Assembly (NCBI GenBank): GCA_044220875.1
Contig: JBGAQH010000007.1
Span: forward strand, 62,001 to 126,000
Length of the DNA: 64,000 bases
Direction of reading: 5' to 3'
Origin: JAEUIT01 sp044220875
Lineage (GTDB): Bacteria > Planctomycetota > Phycisphaerae > Phycisphaerales > SM1A02
Part shown: piece by piece, positions 1-8,077 of the stretch
Layout: every line of letters starts with the position of its first letter
Position numbering within the stretch: position 1 is the stretch's first letter
The notes under the pieces: model-generated
What the model saw: only the letters and a program-made list of their open reading frames with translations
What the model was told of the DNA's origin: nothing
Database searches by the model: none
Made by a program: the position numbers and the translations under genes

Positions 1-149
1 ACGATCACGCCGTCGGCATCGACGACGATCGGCTGCCGGAAGCCGTACTCGCGGATCGAGTGGGCCACGGCGTCAACCGCGTCGTCGTTGATGCGAGGGT
101 TGTGCTCGTAGAGGCGGATGTCGGAGATAGGACGGATGTCGATCTTCAT
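1..149 (-). CDS. ParB-like N-terminal domain protein (partial, runs off left edge)
   Basis: The first 49 codons are visible, beginning with ATG at 149. The protein starts with a typical ParB/sulfiredoxin-like N-terminal fold: an LYEHNPRIND stretch, then AVAHSIREYGFRQPIVV at residues 28-44. In phage and ICE genomes this segment occurs either as a free ParB-like nuclease or at the N-terminus of an N4/N6 DNA methyltransferase (ParB-MTase fusion). The rest lies outside the window, so these cannot be told apart. It is the last visible gene of the minus-strand replication module, 18 bp after the HTH gene's stop codon. Confidence 0.8.
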   Translation of the reverse strand, partial: MKIDIRPISDIRLYEHNPRINDDAVDAVAHSIREYGFRQPIVVDADGVI

Positions 150-167
150 GGGGCCTTTCAGTTGAGG

Positions 168-542
168 TCACCGCGGCTTCGTTCGAAGCCGATCGATGAC
201 CATGTCGAGGTCTCGAATGGAATAGAGCACGCGCCGGCCCATCCGGACGGTGGGGATCGGGCCTTTGGGCGCGCTCATGGACCAGAGCTTCCGATCGCTG
301 ATGTTCAAGCGCTTGGCTGCCTCATGAACCGTGACTAGAACTTGCTCGGGCTTCTGCGGCGGCATGACGCGAACGGGTTCCGGTTGGGGCGGCGCGGGTG
401 GATGGTCGACGCGCACGCGCACCTCCTCGCGCGGTCGCGACGCTCGACGAACGGCGATGCCTTCGTCGACGGCAACGAGGAATTCGATGAAGGACTCAGC
501 CAGGCGAAGCGCGGCCGCCGACTCACGGGGTGTAGGTTTCAT
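168..542 (-). CDS. Helix-turn-helix (excisionase/MerR-like) DNA-binding protein
   Basis: A protein of 124 residues from ATG at 542. The C-terminal half has the HTH_17/excisionase pattern: VTVHEAAKRLNISDRKLW (helix-turn-helix) followed by VRMGRRVLYSIRDLDMVIDRL (the wing/strand typical of such small DNA-binders). The N-terminal half is charged, with a proline-rich linker near residue 50. Proteins like this act as excisionases or as regulators of element genes. It sits between the prim-pol gene and the ParB-like gene, just downstream of a cluster of iteron-like repeats that it might bind (inference). A longer open frame upstream of 542 crosses the repeat region and is not taken as coding. Confidence 0.75.
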   Translation of the reverse strand: MKPTPRESAAALRLAESFIEFLVAVDEGIAVRRASRPREEVRVRVDHPPAPPQPEPVRVMPPQKPEQVLVTVHEAAKRLNISDRKLWSMSAPKGPIPTVRMGRRVLYSIRDLDMVIDRLRTKPR

Positions 543-668
543 CCCGGAATCGTCCGCTCGGGCTGTCAGCCCGGCGCTTCGGCCACGCGCAACAAACTCA
601 GTCGGGAATTGCAGGTGTTCCCGCCGGGATCTCCGACGCCTCATGGCGGCGGAGTACCTACGACGCGC

Positions 669-824
669 TGAAGGATCTTGAAGGAACTTGCGCGCCGAAG
701 GTCCGGGGATACATGGATTTATCAAGAAGAGAGAGAGTTCCTTCAATCCTTCAACGGCATCCCCGCACGCGTGACCGCGCCCGCGCACACGTGTACGCGC
801 GCGAAGAGGTTGAAGGATTGAAGG
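669..824. repeat. Iteron-like TGAAGGA repeats with perfect inverted repeats
   Basis: The non-coding stretch 543-831 contains several copies of TGAAGGA(T/A): 669-677, 678-687, 812-818 and 820-826 in plus orientation, and two in minus orientation at 741-755. CCTTCAATCCTTCAAC (740-755) and GTTGAAGGATTGAAGG (809-824) are a perfect 16-bp inverted repeat. TTGAAGGAAC (678-687) pairs perfectly with GTTCCTTCAA (737-746). The loop holds an alternating purine-pyrimidine stretch around ACACGTGT. The location beside a replication primase suggests an origin or a binding array for an element regulator; a transcription terminator is less likely because neither arm is followed by a T-run. Confidence 0.7.
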
Positions 825-831
825 ATTCGGG

Positions 832-3015
832 TCAGGCGATCTCATAGACCACCTTTGGCCGCGTGGCCGACGATTCGATCTCGTGGCGCATCTGGCCGGT
901 CTCCAAGAGGTTGTCGATGACCTCCTGCCGCTCGCGCTGGGTGAGCCACTGGGTCTTGCGGCATAGTTCAGCGCGGGAGATCCTTCCACCCGCCTTGCGC
1001 ACGACGCGCATGACGCGCTTCTGCCTGGCGTCGAAGAGCCCGTCGGCGACCCACTCGTGGGCGACGTGGAGCATGCGACGGGTCAGGTAGCGGGAGAGCT
1101 CACAGGCCCACCGCGCCGCCTCGGCGTCGATGACGGGCTTCGCGTGGTCGCGTGAGCAGGCGTAGATGAGGGCGAGGCGACAGGCCTTCTCTTCGGCGCG
1201 GGCCCAGAGCGACCTTCCGGCCTCGTCGGGCCTCGCGTACTCGGCGTCGACCGTTGCCGCCAGATCGTCGAAGACGATGCCGGCGTCGGCGGTGGTCTCG
1301 ACGACCCTTGGTTCGGGATGCTCGAGCGCGAGGTTGCCTCCCGGCCGAAACGCTCCCCACCATGCGGCGGTGGCGACGATCGCCTCGGGAACAGGCACGG
1401 CCTTCGACCGCTGACGGCCCGGCGTGGCGTAGGCCTCGAAGACGAGCATGCGGGCGATGAACCCGTCGCTCAGGCTGTCGGCGGTGAGGGACTCGAAGAA
1501 GTGCTCGGGGACGGTCGTGCCGTAGACCGAGACGCAGGGTTGGTCGACGACCTTGTTCCGCTTCGGGTCGGCGTACGCCTTGCCGCGGAAGACGGTGTCG
1601 GCGCTCGAGAAGAGCTTCATGAGCGCGGTCAGGACGTTGAAGAGGTGCGGCGCCTTCTTCGGGTCGCCGATCGTCCTAAGAAAGCGCCCGAACTCGTCGA
1701 TCTGGAAGAGGATCGACGGCTCGACCTCGACCGCCGCGAGGAGGCCCGCGTCTGAGGCGAGATCCTCGTTGCCCTCGTGCTCGATCAGGTCGGCTGCGAA
1801 CAGGACATTCTTGTTGACCTTGCGGGCGTGGTCCTTGCCGGCGCCCGAGGGGGCGATGCCGACGCAGTAGAGGTTCGTCCTGTTGCCGCGCTCGTCGCGC
1901 ACCTTGCGGCCGGCGAGCGTGGCTTGGAGGCAGATCGCCGCCGCGAGCGCGAGGACCGGTTGCGGCCTCGTCGCGGTCGCGAGGTTGTGGCGCATCACGG
2001 CATCGATGAAGCCGGGGACGTGCAGGAGCGCTGGCGGGAATGGGCCCGGATCCTCAGGACGGACGATCCGTCGCGGCTCGTCGTCCGCGTGAGCGGCCGT
2101 CGACACGCCGAACCCGGAGAGGTCGACATCGTTCGTCTCCGCCGGCGTCGCATCGCGCAGCCAACCGCGCGGGCGAGCATGCGGCTTGCTCGCGGCGTCG
2201 TCGATCTTGTGCTGCAGCTCGCGGTCGGTCCACGGCGGCACGCAGCGCGGGTTGTAGCGCTGGGCCAGCATGCGGAGCGCGACGTCGGGGGAGAGGCCGA
2301 AGCCGTGGACGAGCGCGGTCGCGGCGGCGAAGGTCCGGCCATGGCCGCCCTGGCCCGAGATCGCCGGCGGCATGGCGTCGAGGTAGGCCTCGGCGCGGCG
2401 CTCGACGGCGTCGTCGGGGCGGGGTCCCGCCGTGGGCCGCGACGTTGGCCCACGTTCTGCCCGGGCCGCGAGGTCGCCGTGTCGGCGGGCCACGACGGCG
2501 GTGGCCAACGCGGCCACGCGGGCGGCGAGGTCGGCGGCGTCGACCCGGGGCGGGATCCCGTCGAGGTGGTCGTAGGGTTCGCCGCTCGGGTGCACGCTCG
2601 GGCCGATGAGCGTCTGGAGTCCGGTGCTTCGAAGTTCGACGATGCACTTCTCGGTGATCGGGTCGGCATGGCGGCGCGAGACTGCTCCCTCGGCGATGTA
2701 CCAGCGGTGCGATCCGGGAGCGCTTGACCGCCCGGTCACGACGGGTGTGCTCGGGAGGTACTTGTCGGCCAGCTCGCGGGCCTCGTCGGAGTCGAGATCG
2801 ACGTCGACGAGCCATCCGCTCGGTTCGCCGAGCAGGACGCCGATGTTGCCCGAGCCGTTGAAGTATTGCGGGAGGTCGGCGGGATCGAGGCGCAGGGCGT
2901 TCCAGCCCTTCGCGACCGGCCCCTTGCGGCCCGCCGGGACGGGGATGACCCGCAGGCCTCGAACGGTGTACGCGAAGGCGGCGTTGAGGAGGCGGTGGTG
3001 ATGGGTGCTCGTCAC
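832..3015 (-). CDS. Prim-pol primase/polymerase fused to a DUF3987-like helicase
   Basis: A protein of 727 residues (GTG start at 3015). Residues about 10-180 form a bifunctional primase/polymerase (Prim-Pol) domain: LRVIPVPAGRKGPV, then WLVDVDLDSDEA with the metal-binding DVD, and PGSHRWYI with a conserved His. The C-terminal half is an ATPase with Walker A VGIAPSGAGKDHARK and Walker B-like ILFQIDEFGRFL, as in DUF3987 proteins of phages and plasmids. Such proteins start and unwind replication forks of mobile elements. A winged-helix-like tail (residues about 660-727) follows. The stop codon lies close to the iteron-like repeats, supporting a role as the element's replication initiator. The family call is confident; the exact initiation mechanism is not known. 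Confidence 0.88.
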   Translation of the reverse strand: MTSTHHHRLLNAAFAYTVRGLRVIPVPAGRKGPVAKGWNALRLDPADLPQYFNGSGNIGVLLGEPSGWLVDVDLDSDEARELADKYLPSTPVVTGRSSAPGSHRWYIAEGAVSRRHADPITEKCIVELRSTGLQTLIGPSVHPSGEPYDHLDGIPPRVDAADLAARVAALATAVVARRHGDLAARAERGPTSRPTAGPRPDDAVERRAEAYLDAMPPAISGQGGHGRTFAAATALVHGFGLSPDVALRMLAQRYNPRCVPPWTDRELQHKIDDAASKPHARPRGWLRDATPAETNDVDLSGFGVSTAAHADDEPRRIVRPEDPGPFPPALLHVPGFIDAVMRHNLATATRPQPVLALAAAICLQATLAGRKVRDERGNRTNLYCVGIAPSGAGKDHARKVNKNVLFAADLIEHEGNEDLASDAGLLAAVEVEPSILFQIDEFGRFLRTIGDPKKAPHLFNVLTALMKLFSSADTVFRGKAYADPKRNKVVDQPCVSVYGTTVPEHFFESLTADSLSDGFIARMLVFEAYATPGRQRSKAVPVPEAIVATAAWWGAFRPGGNLALEHPEPRVVETTADAGIVFDDLAATVDAEYARPDEAGRSLWARAEEKACRLALIYACSRDHAKPVIDAEAARWACELSRYLTRRMLHVAHEWVADGLFDARQKRVMRVVRKAGGRISRAELCRKTQWLTQRERQEVIDNLLETGQMRHEIESSATRPKVVYEIA

Positions 3016-3057
3016 AGGTGCGTCCTCCCCGCGGGCTCGCCGAGTACTCTGCGCGGC

Positions 3058-3294
3058 ATGACCAGCGAATCAGACAGCGGCACACTCCCCGAACGCGTCG
3101 TTGCGACGATCAAGTCGGATCCGAAGCGGGCGCTGTGCGACGATTGCCTCGCGCTCCTCGCGGAGGTCAAGCAGAGGCAAACCGCCCACACCATCGCGTC
3201 GACGCTGGGGCTCACCTCCGACTTCGTGCGTGAGAAGGCCGAGTGCTCCCGTTGCCGGGAGTCGAAGCTCGTGACGCGCGTCGCTCGTCGTTGA
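3058..3294 (+). CDS. Small zinc-binding HTH-like protein
   Basis: A 78-residue protein from ATG at 3058, divergent from the prim-pol gene and within the replication module. It has two CxxC pairs: CDDC near residue 27 and CSRC near residue 64, followed by basic residues. The segment between them (TAHTIASTLGLTSDFV) looks like a small helical DNA-binding unit. This pattern, CDDC-LA...(20-30 residues)...C-x2-C-R, recurs in small proteins of proteobacterial and planctomycete genomes and mobile elements and is probably a zinc-bound regulator. It is the only plus-strand gene in the module, with 42 bp between its start and that of the prim-pol gene, so the two promoters must be close together. Confidence 0.6.
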   Translation: MTSESDSGTLPERVVATIKSDPKRALCDDCLALLAEVKQRQTAHTIASTLGLTSDFVREKAECSRCRESKLVTRVARR

Positions 3295-3301
3295 CTGGGC
3301 A

Positions 3302-4990
3302 TCAGAATGGGATCTCGTCGTCCGGGATGCCGGCTAATGCGTTGCCAGGGTTCCGCTCGGGCAGCCCCTCATCGCTCTCGACGCGCGGCGGACGTTCGCC
3401 AAGGACGTGCGACACGATCCGGTCGAACTTCTCGCCGGCCTTCTTCTCGACGGTGATCGTGAGCGTCATAGCGAGCGAGCCCGCATCGGCGAGATCGATC
3501 GCATCCATCACCGTGCTCGGGACCGCGTCGCGCGAGCGTGCCTGCCACCACTGCTCGGCCTTGCGCCTCGCATAGCCCTCGTGCTCGAAGCAGATCCACT
3601 CGCGGTGCCAGCGGTTGAAGCCGACGCGGTACTCGACCCGCATCGATGGCGGGGCGTCGGGGTCGTCGCGCTTCGTGTGCAGGCAGTACGCGACCTCCTT
3701 CACCTGCTCCTCGGTGCGGGTGACCTGGTCGCTGAGGATGCCCTCGGTGGTTGCGGTGGCCTCGTGCGTCTCCTTCTCCGGCTCGGGGAAGACGAATCCG
3801 CAGCCCGGGCACGCGGCGTAACCGGTCGCGATGAGCGCCCTGCACTTCGGGCACTCCTTGGCCGGCGCCTCGCCGCCGGCGTTCGGGGCGCGGTCCTTCA
3901 GTCGGATCGCATCAACCGGACCATGCCGCATGACGTTGCCGCCGAAGTCGAGGACGAGGCAGTCGGCCTTGCCACCGTTCAGGCGGAAGCCTCGCCCGAC
4001 CATCTGGTAGTAGAGGCCAGGCGACATGGTGGGCCGGAGGAGTACGACGCAGTCGACGTTGGGGGCGTCGAATCCGGTCGTGAGCACGTTGACGTTCACG
4101 AGGTAGCGCAGGCCGCCCGATCGGAATCGCTTGAGGAGCGTGGCCCGCTCGTTGGCGGCGGTGTCGCCCGAGATGAACCCGCACTCGATGCCGTGTCGCG
4201 ACCTCAATGCGCCGGCCACGTGCCGGGCATGGCGGACGCCGCTTGCGAAGATGAGGACTGCCGTTCGATCCTTCGACTCGGCCACGACCTCGTCGACGGC
4301 AGCGCCGACAAGATCATCGGTGTCCATGAGGTCCTCGACCTCATTGGCCACGAACTCGCCGGCGCGGACATGGAGGTTCGCGTAGTCGGGCTTGTGCGCC
4401 CCCGACTTCGTCCGCAGCGGGCAGAGGTAGCCCTGGACGATCAGCTCGCGGACGCCGATGTCGAAGCAGACCTCGTTAAGGACGCCGTCGGACGAGCAGA
4501 TCATGCCGGTCCGCATGCGGAACGGCGTCGCGGTCAGGCCGATCACACGCAGCTCCGGGTTGACGACCTTCGCGTCGGTGAGGAACTGCCGATACATGCC
4601 CTCGTCGTCGGCCGGAATGAGATGGGCCTCGTCGACGATAACGAGATTGACCGGGCCGAGATCACACGCTCGCTTGTAGATCGATTGGATGCCCGCGATC
4701 GTCACGGCGTAGCCGAGGTCGCGGCGCTTGAGGCCAGCGGAGTAGATGCCGACCGGGACGTCGGGCGCGATCGCCCGGAGCTTCTCGGCGGACTGCTCGA
4801 GGAGCTCCTTCACGTGGCTGACGACCGCCACGCGGCCATTCCACATCTGGACGGCGTCGCGGCAGATCGTCGCGAGGACCGGCGTCTTGCCGCCGCCGGT
4901 AGGGATCACGACGCAGGGGTTGTCGTCGCGCTCGCGGAGGAAGCGGTAGACCGCGTCGACCGCCTCGAGCTGGTAGGGGCGAAGCTGCAT
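3302..4990 (-). CDS. DEAD/DEAH-box superfamily II helicase (SSL2/RadD-like)
   Basis: A protein of 562 residues from ATG at 4990. Motifs in order: Walker A PTGGGKT (30-36), motif II DEAH (120-123), motif III TAT (153-155), motif V-like TTGFDAPN and motif VI MVGRGFR in the C-terminal RecA fold. Near residue 400 comes a zinc ribbon of the CPKC...CPGC type, as in RadD/YejH and many phage helicases. It probably remodels DNA during element replication or recombination. Three bases after the RusA gene ends this gene begins, so they are co-transcribed. The frame stays open far upstream of 4990, but that part overlaps the RusA and DUF669 genes and is not coding. Confidence 0.9.
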   Translation of the reverse strand: MQLRPYQLEAVDAVYRFLRERDDNPCVVIPTGGGKTPVLATICRDAVQMWNGRVAVVSHVKELLEQSAEKLRAIAPDVPVGIYSAGLKRRDLGYAVTIAGIQSIYKRACDLGPVNLVIVDEAHLIPADDEGMYRQFLTDAKVVNPELRVIGLTATPFRMRTGMICSSDGVLNEVCFDIGVRELIVQGYLCPLRTKSGAHKPDYANLHVRAGEFVANEVEDLMDTDDLVGAAVDEVVAESKDRTAVLIFASGVRHARHVAGALRSRHGIECGFISGDTAANERATLLKRFRSGGLRYLVNVNVLTTGFDAPNVDCVVLLRPTMSPGLYYQMVGRGFRLNGGKADCLVLDFGGNVMRHGPVDAIRLKDRAPNAGGEAPAKECPKCRALIATGYAACPGCGFVFPEPEKETHEATATTEGILSDQVTRTEEQVKEVAYCLHTKRDDPDAPPSMRVEYRVGFNRWHREWICFEHEGYARRKAEQWWQARSRDAVPSTVMDAIDLADAGSLAMTLTITVEKKAGEKFDRIVSHVLGERPPRVESDEGLPERNPGNALAGIPDDEIPF

Positions 4991-4992
4991 GG

Positions 4993-5352
4993 TCAGACGA
5001 TCTCCTCGATCTCGACGATGCAGGCGCCGCCCGAGGTGACCGGGCCCCTGCGCGTGACGAGCTCGTCGACCTGGGCGTCGTCCCGGAAGACGCGGGCGTG
5101 GACGAGCGAGTCGAGCACCGCCTTCTGCGTGTTGTCGATGTCGCGCCGCCGGCGGTCGGGCACGTAGAGCGTGATGGTCACGGAGAGCCTCCCGTCCAGT
5201 CGCTTGAGACCCGATGCCGCGAGGAGGGCGCACACGCATTCGCGATAGCGCCGCCCCTCGCGGCTGATGAGCGTCCTCCGGCCGACATGCCGCCAGTAGT
5301 GATTGGTTGAGGGCGGATACGGGAGCGAGAGGACACGTCGTCGTGCGGTCAT
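4993..5352 (-). CDS. RusA-family Holliday junction resolvase
   Basis: A 119-residue protein, the usual size for RusA. The start is taken at the ATG at 5352 because it overlaps the upstream stop codon as ATGA, a translational-coupling arrangement; a GTG nine bases upstream is the alternative. RusA hallmarks are the N-terminal LPYPPSTNHYW and the catalytic acidic cluster RRRDIDNTQKAVLDSL, then FRDDAQVDEL, giving the conserved Asp residues that bind metal. It cuts four-way junctions formed during phage or element replication. It is flanked by DUF669 and helicase genes, a common order in phage replication blocks. Confidence 0.92.
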   Translation of the reverse strand: MTARRRVLSLPYPPSTNHYWRHVGRRTLISREGRRYRECVCALLAASGLKRLDGRLSVTITLYVPDRRRRDIDNTQKAVLDSLVHARVFRDDAQVDELVTRRGPVTSGGACIVEIEEIV

Positions 5353-5810
5353 CGCTTCCACGGCGGCGGGCTCCCTGCGGCGCCGGCGGTGGTGAACGCA
5401 CGCGGCGCGGTTGCGGGCTCTCGCTTCTCGAAGCCCTTGATCGCATTGGTGAGCTCGCCGTTGTCGTCGCGCTTCTTGCAGGCGACGTTGATGACAAGCG
5501 GGACGTTGTGGAGCTCCGTCGAGTCCCTCGGGGCCATCACGCCGATCGCCCGGCAGACGGCGGAGAGGTTGCCGCGGGCGATCTTGACCGTGGTCTCGTT
5601 CGGGTGCTTGAGAGTGAGCCGCTCCCAGACCTTGCGGCCCTTGTAGGGGCCATCAAGCACCTCGAACTCGAGTTGCAGGTACTCGCCGGCGCCGTTCTTG
5701 GTCGGCTTCATCTGCGAGTCGGTGATGAGGGCGAGGTACTTGCCGGCGGGGATGGGATCGAAGCCCACGTTCGAGTCGACGTCATTGGCGTTGAAGTTCA
5801 GCGTTGCCAT
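5349..5810 (-). CDS. DUF669 family phage protein
   Basis: A 153-residue protein matching the DUF669 pattern: a PIPAGKYLALI start of the first strand, GEYLQLEFEVLDGPYKGRKV in the core, HNVPLVINVACKK later, and a proline-rich tail ending in PPWKR. DUF669 proteins occur next to phage recombination, nucleotide-binding and helicase genes and are thought to be single-strand DNA-binding accessory proteins, although direct evidence for the family is limited. Here it sits between the AAA ATPase and RusA genes and shares an ATGA overlap with the latter. Confidence 0.88.
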   Translation of the reverse strand: MATLNFNANDVDSNVGFDPIPAGKYLALITDSQMKPTKNGAGEYLQLEFEVLDGPYKGRKVWERLTLKHPNETTVKIARGNLSAVCRAIGVMAPRDSTELHNVPLVINVACKKRDDNGELTNAIKGFEKREPATAPRAFTTAGAAGSPPPWKR

Positions 5811-5862
5811 GATTTTCGTGTTCCTTTGGTCGTTGGTTCAGGGGTGTAGGTGGATGGAGACT

Positions 5863-6648
5863 TCACTCGTGGTCGGTGTGCGTGCCGATCGCCGGGGGCT
5901 CGCCACGCACGAGCGAGGCATAGACGCGGTAGTCGAGGGGGATCTCGTCGGGGAGATCGAGCCGGTTCTTCGCGATGTGCGACGGACGCTCGGTGGTGCG
6001 GATGACTCGCTCGCCGGTGCCGAGCCCACGGTGCTTCTGCTGGCCGAAGGCCTCGTCCACCTTGCGTGTGAGGACTCGGTAGGAGGCGAAGAGCACCTCG
6101 TCGCACCATTCCTGGACGAGCGCCGACGCCAGCTTGTGAAGCCGCGGCACGTAACGGTCATAGGGGTCGGTCTCGGGGTTCTCGAACCGCTCGATGCGGG
6201 CGTGTGCGACGAGGATCACGTCCATGCCGCGGTCGTGACGGAGGGCGTCGAGGCCGGCCAGCACCTCGCGCCAGTAGGTCAGCGCGAACGCATAGCCCTT
6301 CGCGTAGCCGATTTCCTCGATGTTCTTGACGCCGTGCTCGGAGCAGACCTCGGCCCAGATCAGCCGTTCGAGCCAGTCGAGCGAGTCGATCGCGATGGTG
6401 CGGTAGTCGTGCTCGTCGCCGTGCAGAGACTCGAGCTGCTCGAGGACGTCGCGGTAGCGGGTGCAGAGCGGGAATCGCTCGCAGTCGATGTTCGAGAGAC
6501 CGTCCTCGGTCGAGATGAAGACGGGCCTGTCAGCCATCGACGCGAAGGTCGACTTGCCGATGCCTGGCGTGCCGTAGACGAGCGTGCGACGGGGAGCGGG
6601 GACGCGGCCACGGACGATCTGGTTGATGCGGGGAGCTGTTGCTGGCAT
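5863..6648 (-). CDS. Phage AAA-type nucleotide-binding protein (RecA/Sak4-like)
   Basis: A 261-residue protein from ATG at 6648. Walker A is YGTPGIGKSTFA near residues 24-35; Walker B is the AIDSLDWLERL region near 80-90; a VILVAHARIERF segment (sensor-like) follows near residue 145. This layout matches the phage AAA_24/Sak4-like ATPases that promote single-strand annealing or strand exchange with DUF669-type partners. A frame extending upstream of 6648 is poor in recognisable protein features and is left out. The gene is upstream of DUF669 and RusA in the same minus-strand series, which supports a joint recombination module. Confidence 0.87.
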   Translation of the reverse strand: MPATAPRINQIVRGRVPAPRRTLVYGTPGIGKSTFASMADRPVFISTEDGLSNIDCERFPLCTRYRDVLEQLESLHGDEHDYRTIAIDSLDWLERLIWAEVCSEHGVKNIEEIGYAKGYAFALTYWREVLAGLDALRHDRGMDVILVAHARIERFENPETDPYDRYVPRLHKLASALVQEWCDEVLFASYRVLTRKVDEAFGQQKHRGLGTGERVIRTTERPSHIAKNRLDLPDEIPLDYRVYASLVRGEPPAIGTHTDHE

Positions 6649-6768
6649 GGTTGGTCTCGAAAGGGGACGAAGGTCGTGGGGATGGATGTCCCGGGTGAAT
6701 TCGCCCTGTGACCGGGCGGACGAACGGAACACGGCTGGAGGTGTCGCCACGCGGGCGACGTGGTGACG

Positions 6769-7068
6769 TCATGCAGCCGCGCTCGCAGGCGACGTGACGG
6801 GCGGCATTCGTCGGACCGCGAACGCATCGGCACCGATCTCGCGGGTCAGGAAGCCCGTGTAGATGCGAACGACCGCGTCACCGACAGGAGTCGAGCCGTC
6901 GACGACGATCGTCGATCGCGGGGCATCAGCGAAGTACGACGCTTCCAAGCGGACCCGGGACTCACCGAAGAGTCCCTCGGCAGCCAGAAGCGAGAGGAGC
7001 AGGGTGGCCTCAACCTCATCGAGGGCGACGCCCTGTGCGAACGTGAATCGGAAGACGGCCGTGTTCAT
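6769..7068 (-). CDS. Conserved hypothetical element protein
   Basis: A 99-residue protein from ATG at 7068 (a longer frame to 7098 is possible). It starts NTAVFRFTFAQGVALDEVE and has LEASYFADAPRSTIVV and VGDAVVRIYTGFLTREIG, giving an alternating strand and helix pattern with no Cys and no membrane segment. I do not recognise a named family, though the N-terminal FRFTFA..V.LDE pattern has a familiar look for small proteins of planctomycete elements. Its place between the sigma-like gene and the AAA ATPase suggests early expression with the replication genes. Confidence 0.6.
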   Translation of the reverse strand: MNTAVFRFTFAQGVALDEVEATLLLSLLAAEGLFGESRVRLEASYFADAPRSTIVVDGSTPVGDAVVRIYTGFLTREIGADAFAVRRMPPVTSPASAAA

Positions 7069-7165
7069 CGTGGTGTTTCCAGGCAGTTGGACTCGCAAGC
7101 CGAACCCCGCGTCTGGAGTCTGGCCATGGAGGCAAGCGACGCTGCTTGCGGTCGCCGACCAAGCC

Positions 7166-7975
7166 CATAACCGGTTTCTCCGGAGCGGCGGACTCGATTG
7201 GGACGAGAGGTGCCACCTTGGGGGTCTCTATGCCGACGGCGAGGCTGCTGCGCGCATCACCGGACATCGAGCCCGGCGTTCTCGAACCGACGCTTCATCC
7301 GCGCGAGCCTCTCGTCGATGTGCCGCCGCGAGACCGGGCCTCCTTCGAGACGGTGCCAGTCACGGGCGGTCGCGGAGACGCCATGGTCGCCAACGTGGAC
7401 AAGGAGTCGCCGCTCTTCTGGCCCCAGCTGCGCGAACGCGTGGCCCGTCGCCTCGGCGATCTCCATCCGTTCAAGGGGACTCGCCTGAGGCTGGCCGGTC
7501 CGACGCGCTTGGTCGGCTGGTGCGATGACGTTCGCGAGCGGTTCCTTGTCGCCGTCGACCTCGATGTACGTCCGCTCGAGCGTCACCGTCATGACGTTCC
7601 CGAGCCGCTTGGCGCGGCCCCTGTAGCGGAGCGTCATGCCGACCCAAGTGTTCACGAGCTTGGTGACGAAGGCCTCGACGTTGCCCCGTGTCGGATCGAA
7701 GAGACGCTGCTTCTCCAGGAGGTAGAGATACATGCCCTGGCGGAGATCCTCACGATCGGACGGCGAGAAGTCTCGACGGCGACAGAGTTGGGCAGCCTTG
7801 ATGCGGATGAAGGGTGCGGTGAATGGGTGGCTGACGACGTCGTGGCCCTTGGCCATCGGATTGCTCCGAGGCCGGTCGTCGTGCTCCCGGGCGAGTCGCG
7901 CCGCGTTGCAGTCGGCCCGTGCCGCCGCTCGCTGCGGCGGCGATCCACGGGTGCGTCTCTGACTCACCGGTTATG
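7166..7975. repeat. 10-bp inverted motif pair flanking the sigma-like gene
   Basis: CATAACCGGT at 7166-7175 and ACCGGTTATG at 7966-7975 are perfect reverse complements and stand on either side of the sigma-like gene. A related CATAACCGGG lies at 18824-18833 in the leader of the small integration-module gene. The sites are in non-coding DNA (or, at 7166, in a doubtful small frame). They could be operators or promoter elements shared by element genes. Confidence 0.4.
7257..7856 (-). CDS. Sigma-70-like RNA polymerase sigma factor, element-encoded
   Basis: A 199-residue protein. The ATG at 7856 is chosen because GGAG lies 7 bases upstream; the frame extends to a GTG at 7967 with arginine-rich, unlikely coding. 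Residues about 15-75 resemble sigma region 2: FIRIKAAQL, then DREDLRQGMYLYLLE, FDPTRGNVEAFVTKLV and NTWVGMTLRYRGRAKR. Residues about 130-195 can form a weaker region 4-like helical domain (AFAQLGPEERRLL ... RRHIDERLARMKRRF). It is the first gene of the minus-strand replication module and may direct its transcription. The assignment is by pattern only; a divergent DNA-binding protein without sigma activity is possible. Confidence 0.6.
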   Translation of the reverse strand: MAKGHDVVSHPFTAPFIRIKAAQLCRRRDFSPSDREDLRQGMYLYLLEKQRLFDPTRGNVEAFVTKLVNTWVGMTLRYRGRAKRLGNVMTVTLERTYIEVDGDKEPLANVIAPADQARRTGQPQASPLERMEIAEATGHAFAQLGPEERRLLVHVGDHGVSATARDWHRLEGGPVSRRHIDERLARMKRRFENAGLDVR

Positions 7976-8026
7976 AGCGGACCGGCCTCGGACGCAGGCC
8001 GTGCTGTCGCGGCTGGCGCATAAAAA

Positions 8027-8048
8027 GGGCGGGCCAAGTGGCCCGCCC
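8027..8048 (-). terminator. Intrinsic terminator of the XRE/ImmA operon
   Basis: GGGCGGGCC (8027-8035) and GGCCCGCCC (8040-8048) form a perfect 9-bp GC stem with a 4-base loop. Read on the minus strand the hairpin is followed at once by TTTTT, a classical Rho-independent terminator. It lies 29 bp after the stop codon of the 8078-9037 gene and marks the end of that operon. Confidence 0.9.
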
Positions 8049-8077
8049 GAGCGTTGCAAAGTGCTTTGCGACAGCGA

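Noticed and set aside
3407..5167. Long plus-strand frame opposite the helicase and RusA genes
   Set aside because: Its sequence is repetitive Arg/Asp/Ala text without domains, and the minus-strand genes show full helicase and RusA motifs.
7016..7267. Minus-strand frame of 83 codons between the sigma-like and the hypothetical gene
   Set aside because: No good ribosome site, overlaps the recognised gene below, contains the CATAACCGGT motif; coding is possible but unsupported.
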